A stretch of 9,499 nt of DNA. Source: JBKEAJ01 sp047974415. Lineage in GTDB: Bacteria; Bacteroidota; Bacteroidia; Bacteroidales; Prolixibacteraceae. The position numbers and the translations under genes are program-made. This document shows positions 5,678 to 9,499 of the stretch, in pieces. Below the pieces are notes generated by a model. It saw only the letters and a list, made by a program, of their open reading frames with translations. It had not been told where the DNA came from and did no database searches. Within the stretch, counting starts at the first letter, position 1. Every line of letters starts with the position of its first letter. The stretch covers positions 1-9,499 of the forward strand of contig JBKECH010000147.1 of assembly GCA_047974415.1 (NCBI GenBank), written 5' to 3'.

Positions 5678-5947
5678 AAAAATATGGCTCTATATCGAAT
5701 AGAGTGGGTGAGATTTGGAAACTAAAAAATCATTAGGCCTACCAAGCCAAAACTTTTCGAAGAAAACACTTGATACACCCTCTATCAAGCCAAAACTTTT
5801 CGAAGAAAGCGCTTGATACACCTTCTACCAAGATAAAACTTTTTAAAGAAACGTTACGCCAAAATGCTCTTTTGTGTTGCAATTCGAATACTTTTTCTAT
5901 TTTCCATTAAAGTCTACCCACCACATTCGACATAGAGCCAAAAATAT
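5678..5947. mobile_element. ISL3-like MITE (254 bp) with 8-bp target duplication
   Basis: The element runs from 5686 to 5939. Its ends are inverted repeats: the left begins GGCTCTATATCGAAT and the right, read in reverse complement, begins GGCTCTATGTCGAAT; 20 of 24 positions match (5686-5709 against 5916-5939), including the shared GTGGGT. Directly outside both ends is the identical octamer AAAAATAT (5678-5685 and 5940-5947), a perfect target site duplication. There is no transposase gene inside, so it is a non-autonomous element. GG-starting ends with GGCTCT and an 8-bp AT-rich duplication fit the ISL3 transposase family; that assignment is inference. Inside are three copies of a 43-bp repeat. 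Without the element and one octamer, the ATPase stop and the ald ATG would be about 40 bases apart. Confidence 0.85.
5739..5865. repeat. 43-bp tandem repeat, three copies, inside the MITE
   Basis: The word AAGCCAAAACTTTTCGAAGA begins at 5744 and 5787, and its decayed form (AAGATAAAACTTTTTAAAGA) at 5830, an exact 43-bp period. The first two copies continue with AAACACTTGATACACC or AAGCGCTTGATACACC. In copy two TATCAAGC (5783-5790) and GCTTGATA (5811-5818) form perfect 8-bp arms around 20 bases, so each unit can form a stem-loop. The third copy is degenerate in both halves. Confidence 0.9.
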
Positions 5948-5953
5948 AAAATT

Positions 5954-7066
5954 ATGATTATAGGAGTCCCAAAAGAGATTAAATCCAGCGAGTATAGAGT
6001 CGCTTTAATACCATCTGGAGTTTCGGAACTAGTGAATAATGGACATACAGTGTATGTGCAGACAAGTGCAGGAAGAGAGAGTGGATTTATGGATGAGGAG
6101 TACATTAGCGCAGGGGCGAAAATCCTTTCGTCCATCGAGGATGTTTATGCTATTGCTGAAATGATTATTAAAGTAAAAGAGCCGATTGAATCTGAATATA
6201 AATTGATTAAGGAAGGTCAGCTCTTGTATACTTATTTTCATTTTGCCTCGAGTAAGGAACTTACTTATGCAATGATAGAGCAAAAAGCTGTATGTCTAGC
6301 TTATGAGACTGTGGAGTTTGAAGACGGAAGTCTTCCACTTCTTGTGCCAATGTCCGAGGTGGCCGGAAGAATGTCTATACAGGAAGGTGCAAAATACTTG
6401 GAAAAGACCTACGGGGGCAAAGGTATGTTGATGGGAGGAGTTCCTGGAGTACTTCCGGCAAAAGTGTTGATACTGGGGGGAGGCATAGTTGGCACAGAGG
6501 CGGCCAAGATGGCTGCTGGAATGGGTGCAGATGTTACGATAATGGATATCAACCTAAAGCGCTTGAAATATCTTGACGACATAATGCCTAAGAATGTAAA
6601 GACAATGATGTCGCACGGCTACAATATCCAAAAAATGATAGAGATGCAGGATCTAGTTGTCGGAGCGGTATTGATTCCTGGGGCAAAAGCGCCAAAGCTC
6701 ATTACAAAAGAGATGCTGAAGACTATGCAAAAGGGGACTGTGCTTGTGGATGTTGCAGTTGACCAAGGCGGATGTTTTGAAACTACAAAGCCTACAACTC
6801 ACCAAGACCCAGTTTATGAAATTGACGGTATAATACATTATTCTGTTGCAAATATGCCAGGAGCTGTTCCTCGAACATCAACAATAGCCCTAACCAATGC
6901 AACACTCCCCTATGCCATAAAGCTGGCAAACAAAGGGTGGCAACAGGCTTGCAAGGAATCTGGAGCCTTGAAGCTTGGTCTTAATGTGGTGAAAGGAAAG
7001 ATTGTTTACAAAGAAGTAGCAGAGGCTTTTGGATTGACGCACACAGAGGTGGAGGCGGTGCTATGA
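5954..7066 (+). CDS. ald: Alanine dehydrogenase
   Basis: A 370-residue NAD-dependent alanine dehydrogenase (L-alanine to pyruvate, ammonium and NADH), of standard family length. Key residues fall at the same numbers as in characterised enzymes: Arg15 (EYRVALIP), Lys75 (IIKVKEP), His96 (YFHFAS) and Asp270 (VDVAVDQGG). The Rossmann loop is LGGGIVGTEAA (174-184), ending in Asp198 (TIMDIN), which selects NAD over NADP. The signatures MSEVAGRMS, GGVPGVLPAKV and ANMPGAVPRTST are all intact. The start ATG 5954 begins MIIGVPKEIK, as in the family. Only 14 bases separate the inner end of the MITE from this ATG, so any promoter must lie in the element, be read through from the ATPase gene, or be very close. 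A partial -7 box (TACTTTTT, 5889-5896) exists inside the element without a convincing -33 box. Confidence 0.96.
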   Translation: MIIGVPKEIKSSEYRVALIPSGVSELVNNGHTVYVQTSAGRESGFMDEEYISAGAKILSSIEDVYAIAEMIIKVKEPIESEYKLIKEGQLLYTYFHFASSKELTYAMIEQKAVCLAYETVEFEDGSLPLLVPMSEVAGRMSIQEGAKYLEKTYGGKGMLMGGVPGVLPAKVLILGGGIVGTEAAKMAAGMGADVTIMDINLKRLKYLDDIMPKNVKTMMSHGYNIQKMIEMQDLVVGAVLIPGAKAPKLITKEMLKTMQKGTVLVDVAVDQGGCFETTKPTTHQDPVYEIDGIIHYSVANMPGAVPRTSTIALTNATLPYAIKLANKGWQQACKESGALKLGLNVVKGKIVYKEVAEAFGLTHTEVEAVL

Positions 7067-7082
7067 CATCATAAATGCAGAT

Positions 7083-7124
7083 AGTGGTCGGTATGGGGGA
7101 ATAACTCTCCTTATGCCGACCACT
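7083..7124. terminator. Long hairpin after ald
   Basis: AGTGGTCGG (7083-7091) pairs perfectly with CCGACCACT (7116-7124), and the stem continues inward through about eight further pairs, several of them G-U (TATGGGGG against CTCCTTATG). It starts 17 bases after the ald stop. There is no T-run directly after it, so intrinsic termination is uncertain; it may stabilise the 3' end or act on both strands. Confidence 0.5.
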
Positions 7125-7213
7125 GGATTTGCTAACTAGTGTCTGTCCATAATGTCGGGAGTCTGAACTATAGAGTTAAATATCAAGGCCTGCGAGGGTT
7201 TGTGAATTGAGAG

Positions 7214-7265
7214 TAGAGGTGCCAACTTGGGCGCCTCTATTTGTGAATGATTAATTCGCAAATAG
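7214..7265. terminator. Two overlapping hairpins between convergent ald and frr
   Basis: Hairpin A: TAGAGGTGCC (7214-7223) with GGCGCCTCTA (7230-7239), 10 bp with one G-U, loop AACTTG. Hairpin B: CTATTTGTGAAT (7237-7248) with ATTCGCAAATAG (7254-7265), 12 bp with one G-U, loop GATTA. They share CTA (7237-7239), so their full stems compete. The rest of the 248-base gap (7067-7314) holds the hairpin at 7083-7124 and no credible gene. These structures probably end transcription from ald, frr or both. Confidence 0.5.
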
Positions 7266-7314
7266 AACATAAGGCAGGTATTGGACTTTATATATGAGCT
7301 CTAATTAGGACTTG

Positions 7315-7881
7315 TCAGACTGTCATAATATCTTGGTGTTTATTAACAACCATCTCGTCGATGTTCTTCACCATCTGGTCGGTAATTTTTTGCACCTCTG
7401 CTTCAGCATCTTTTTCTATGTCCTCCGACAGTCCGTTTTTTATCATGGCTTTCAAGGTAGCATTTGCATCTTTGCGAGCATTGCGGATGCCAACTTTTGC
7501 GTTTTCACCTTCCACGTTTGCTTGTTTCACTAGGTCCTTGCGACGTTCCTCTGTCAGGGGAGGTACTGCAACTCTTACAACCTCGCCGTTGTTGCCAGGG
7601 TTAAATCCCAAATTAGCTTCCATTATTGCTCTTTCAATGTCAGGGATAAGTTGCTTTTCCCATGGCTGTATAGCAATGGTGCGAGGGTCGGGAGTAGATA
7701 CACTAGCTACCTGACTCAGAGGGGTTGGTACCCCATAATATTCTACCATTACTCCATCAACCATATTTGTCGATGCCTTCCCTGCACGTATGTGCGTCAG
7801 CTCCTGAGCAAGGTACTCAGTTGTAGCTTCCATTTTCTGTTTGCAATCAGCAATTACCAATTTTACTTCTTCTAGAATCAT
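7315..7881 (-). CDS. frr: Ribosome recycling factor
   Basis: A 188-residue protein matching RRF along its full length (family about 185-187). RRF with EF-G splits the post-termination ribosome into subunits. Landmarks are RAGKAS near residues 32-37 of the three-helix domain I, the hinge and domain II strand region VEYYGVPTPLSQVASVSTPDPRTIAIQPWEKQLIPDIERAI, then NPGNNGEVVRVAVPPLTEERRKDLVKQ and the helix GENAKVGIRNARKDA, ending in a Lys/Glu-rich helix. Start ATG 7881 gives the usual N-terminus. Its common neighbour pyrH is not present on this side. Its leader (7882-7960) has a 7-bp inverted repeat CTAACTA/TAGTTAG (7900-7906/7922-7928); I found no clear -7 box. Confidence 0.96.
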   Translation of the reverse strand: MILEEVKLVIADCKQKMEATTEYLAQELTHIRAGKASTNMVDGVMVEYYGVPTPLSQVASVSTPDPRTIAIQPWEKQLIPDIERAIMEANLGFNPGNNGEVVRVAVPPLTEERRKDLVKQANVEGENAKVGIRNARKDANATLKAMIKNGLSEDIEKDAEAEVQKITDQMVKNIDEMVVNKHQDIMTV

Positions 7882-8007
7882 TATATTTTGTTTTATTGTC
7901 TAACTATTAATTAGTGGATTGTAGTTAGGTTCTGTTTTCAATGTTTACTTTTTTATGTGATAATATTACCTTTTTGTCGGGGTTGTTATCATTTACTATT
8001 TATCTGT

Positions 8008-8946
8008 CTAATATCTTGTTTTTACGTAACCTCTTTCACTTAAGAACTTAAGACTGTTCATGGCGCTAACAAGAGGTTCGAAATTGTATTGTTCAATTTC
8101 TATGATGAGTCCTTTCAGTCCTGCTTTCTCAGCCATTTTTATGGGCTCTTTTATGGTTGACTCTTCACTCGCAGTTAACTCTTTTTCGTTTTTCACATGA
8201 TAATAATTGAATCTCCCTGCGTACTTGCTAACGTAGTCAGTAGCCACTTTGCCTCCTTTTTTTATCCAATATAGATCTAACTCGAAGAATACTTTTTCGG
8301 GCTTGGTGTTTTCGAGCATGTAGTCGTACATAACAGTGCCTTCTACCTCGTTAAATTCTTTGTCATGATTGTGATATCCAAAACTGATGCCTGCATCCTT
8401 GCACAATTCGCCTATCTTATTGTAATAATCACAATAAGCTTTTAGTCCTTCTAAACTTTGGTATGCCCAAGCCCCTTGCGAAGCTTTGACGATGTATTCG
8501 CATCCTACTCTCTTATGCGCATCAATTGCAATCTTCCACTCCTCAATAGCTTTTTCTAGGGAGCCTTCTTCCTTAGAAATGTTAGGCCCATAATGCGAGC
8601 CTAGAACTTTAATGCCGTTGTCCTCGCAGAGTTTCTTAAAGTCTTCGGGCTCCATTCCGTAAAATTTCCCATTGCTGTAGCCTGCCATTTCGACAAATTT
8701 ATATCCTATTTTTCCGAGGGTTTCGATTGTCAATTTTGTGTTCTTTTGCATGTCGTCTCTAACCGACCACAGCTGTAAACCGATGAATTTATTATCTGGA
8801 TTTACATTTTTAAATTCTGTAGGTGCATTCGTTGCAATTCTGGGTGTTTCAGAATTATCGTTTTCACTACCTGGCTTCTTGCCATTACAAGCTACAGATA
8901 TACAAACCAAAAGCACTGTAACTAAAAGACTGGATACATTTTTCAT
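8008..8946 (-). CDS. Lipoprotein with sugar phosphate isomerase/epimerase (xylose isomerase-like) TIM barrel
   Basis: A 312-residue protein. Residues 1-20 are a lipoprotein signal (basic MKN start, hydrophobic SLLVTVLLVCISVA, then Cys20), followed by a polar linker to about residue 50. The rest is a xylose isomerase-like TIM barrel, starting FIGLQLWSVRDDM. Probable metal or acid-base residues are Glu86 (FVEMAGY), His118 (GSHYG), His192/His194 (YHNHDKEF), Asp224 (ELDLYW), His250 (YYHVKN) and Glu283/Glu285 (IIEIEQY). Proteins of this group in Bacteroidota are usually annotated sugar phosphate isomerase/epimerase, and some relatives act on oxidised (3-keto) sugars. Lipidation places it in the periplasm or at the outer membrane, where sugar phosphates are unlikely substrates, so a free sugar or glycoside is more plausible; that is inference. 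No SusC/SusD pair or glycoside hydrolase is seen next to it. Confidence 0.85.
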   Translation of the reverse strand: MKNVSSLLVTVLLVCISVACNGKKPGSENDNSETPRIATNAPTEFKNVNPDNKFIGLQLWSVRDDMQKNTKLTIETLGKIGYKFVEMAGYSNGKFYGMEPEDFKKLCEDNGIKVLGSHYGPNISKEEGSLEKAIEEWKIAIDAHKRVGCEYIVKASQGAWAYQSLEGLKAYCDYYNKIGELCKDAGISFGYHNHDKEFNEVEGTVMYDYMLENTKPEKVFFELDLYWIKKGGKVATDYVSKYAGRFNYYHVKNEKELTASEESTIKEPIKMAEKAGLKGLIIEIEQYNFEPLVSAMNSLKFLSERGYVKTRY

Positions 8947-8984
8947 TTTATTTTTTTTAATTTATACTCCAATGCATATCCTTA

Positions 8985-9016
8985 CAAAAATAAAAATAAA
9001 TGTTTGGAATTGCAAT
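8985..9016 (-). promoter_or_regulatory. Bacteroidota-type promoter for the lipoprotein gene
   Basis: Read on the minus strand, the -33 box is ATTG (9016-9013), then 20 bases, then a -7 box TATTTTTG (8992-8985) that fits TAnnTTTG exactly. The predicted start near 8978 is about 32 bases upstream of the ATG at 8946, and the leader is A/T-rich without a Shine-Dalgarno site. Confidence 0.5.
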
Positions 9017-9057
9017 TTATTGCCTAATAAAAAGGATTTTAGCACTTAACACTCATG

Positions 9058-9094
9058 TTGTTTTTTGGGAGATATAAATAAAACAATTACCTTG
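9058..9094 (+). promoter_or_regulatory. Possible promoter/operator of the WYL regulator gene
   Basis: TTTG (9064-9067), 20 bases, and TACCTTGC (starting 9088) resemble a -33/-7 pair with two mismatches in the -7 box. Overlapping it is an inverted repeat TTGTTTT (9058-9064) and AAAACAA (9080-9086) with 15 bases between arms, a possible site for self-regulation. Both readings are weak because the region is AT-rich. Confidence 0.3.
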
Positions 9095-9122
9095 CAACTT
9101 AAAAGCAACAATATAAAGCGCC

Positions 9123-9499
9123 ATGGATGAACACAGAAAGCTGGAAAACATGCTCGAAATGCTCCTATGGCTATCTAACGGATATGGCAAAACAAAAGCC
9201 GAGATAGCCGAACGATATCACTTGGGCGAAAGAACGGTTGAACGCTACATTAAGAGCTTTCGAAAGGTGGGCATTGTTATTCCTCGACCCCGAAATGGGT
9301 ATTACCACATCGAACGACTGGCTGAAACACACAAAGGACTCAGCAAATTATTGTACTTCTCGGAGGAGGAAGCGCTTGTTCTCCGCGATGTGCTTTTCTC
9401 GCTGAATGAAAATACGCCCACGAAGCAACAACTCTTGGTCAAGCTCCAAGCTCTTTCCAATTCGGGTAGGTTGGCTGAAATCGTGTGCAATCCTCAGCA
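9123..9499 (+). CDS. HTH-WYL family transcription regulator, 3' end outside the window
   Basis: The frame is open from ATG 9123 to the right edge (125 complete codons), so the gene is cut by the window. Residues 1-65 form a winged helix-turn-helix of the HTH_11/DeoR-like kind: LEMLLWLSNGYGKTKAEIAERY, recognition helix GERTVERYIKSFRKVG (35-50), then the wing IVIPRPRNGYYHI. A linker follows (FSEEEALVLRDVLFSL) that resembles the segment between HTH and WYL domains. The WYL domain itself would begin beyond the edge, so that part of the call is inferred from family architecture. WYL proteins sense nucleic acids or other small ligands and often regulate DNA-damage or defence genes, but nothing here shows the target. 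It is divergent from the lipoprotein gene, with 176 bases between the two start codons. Confidence 0.75.
   Translation, partial: MDEHRKLENMLEMLLWLSNGYGKTKAEIAERYHLGERTVERYIKSFRKVGIVIPRPRNGYYHIERLAETHKGLSKLLYFSEEEALVLRDVLFSLNENTPTKQQLLVKLQALSNSGRLAEIVCNPQ

Noticed and set aside
7361..7714. 117-residue plus-strand ORF opposite frr
   Set aside because: It lies fully antisense to the ribosome recycling factor gene, with no independent evidence of coding.
7882..8007. Riboswitch or T-box in the frr leader
   Set aside because: Only a 7-bp inverted repeat (CTAACTA/TAGTTAG) is visible; no known aptamer features were recognised.
9302..9490. 62-residue minus-strand ORF at the right edge
   Set aside because: It is antisense to the truncated WYL regulator, whose plus-strand frame is open to the edge and carries a clear HTH.

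Overview
The window looks like a chromosomal stretch from a member of the Bacteroidota, probably Bacteroidales. The evidence is AT-rich DNA with few Shine-Dalgarno sites, several upstream sequences matching the Bacteroidota sigma promoter (-33 TTTG, about 20 bases, -7 TAnnTTTG), and proteins of Bacteroidota type (a 262-residue LpxH-like phosphatase, a long KAS III, a periplasmic lipoprotein of the sugar isomerase fold). The species cannot be named from the sequence alone.

Layout, left to right. (1) The 3' half of a ThiF/MoeB/HesA-family E1-like gene, closed by a hairpin terminator. (2) A decayed strip, about 520-1085, with three layers: a minus-strand N-terminal remnant of a maltose/galactoside O-acetyltransferase gene, a fragment that folds like group II intron domains V and VI, and seven copies of a 41-bp tandem repeat, each with a short palindrome. 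(3) lpxH-like and KAS III (FabH-like) genes on the plus strand. (4) xth (exonuclease III) on the minus strand, whose stop codon overlaps the KAS III stop within one CTAG. (5) A divergent intergenic region with an 18-bp duplication and a decayed heptamer repeat, then a HerA/DUF853 (YjgR-like) ATPase gene. (6) A 254-bp MITE-like element with imperfect 24-bp terminal inverted repeats and a perfect 8-bp target duplication, lying between the ATPase gene and ald. (7) ald (alanine dehydrogenase), a hairpin-rich convergent gap, and frr (ribosome recycling factor, minus). (8) A lipoprotein with a sugar phosphate isomerase/epimerase-type TIM barrel (minus). (9) The 5' end of a WYL-type transcription regulator running off the right edge.

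Most genes are housekeeping or metabolic and do not form one pathway: sulfur carrier activation, lipid A synthesis, fatty-acid-type condensation, DNA repair, alanine catabolism and ribosome recycling. I see no defence system, CRISPR array, rRNA or tRNA. The least ordinary material is between genes: the MITE that seems to have split a tight ATPase-ald gene pair, the intron fragment, and two phased tandem repeat arrays (41 and 43 bp) that may be related.
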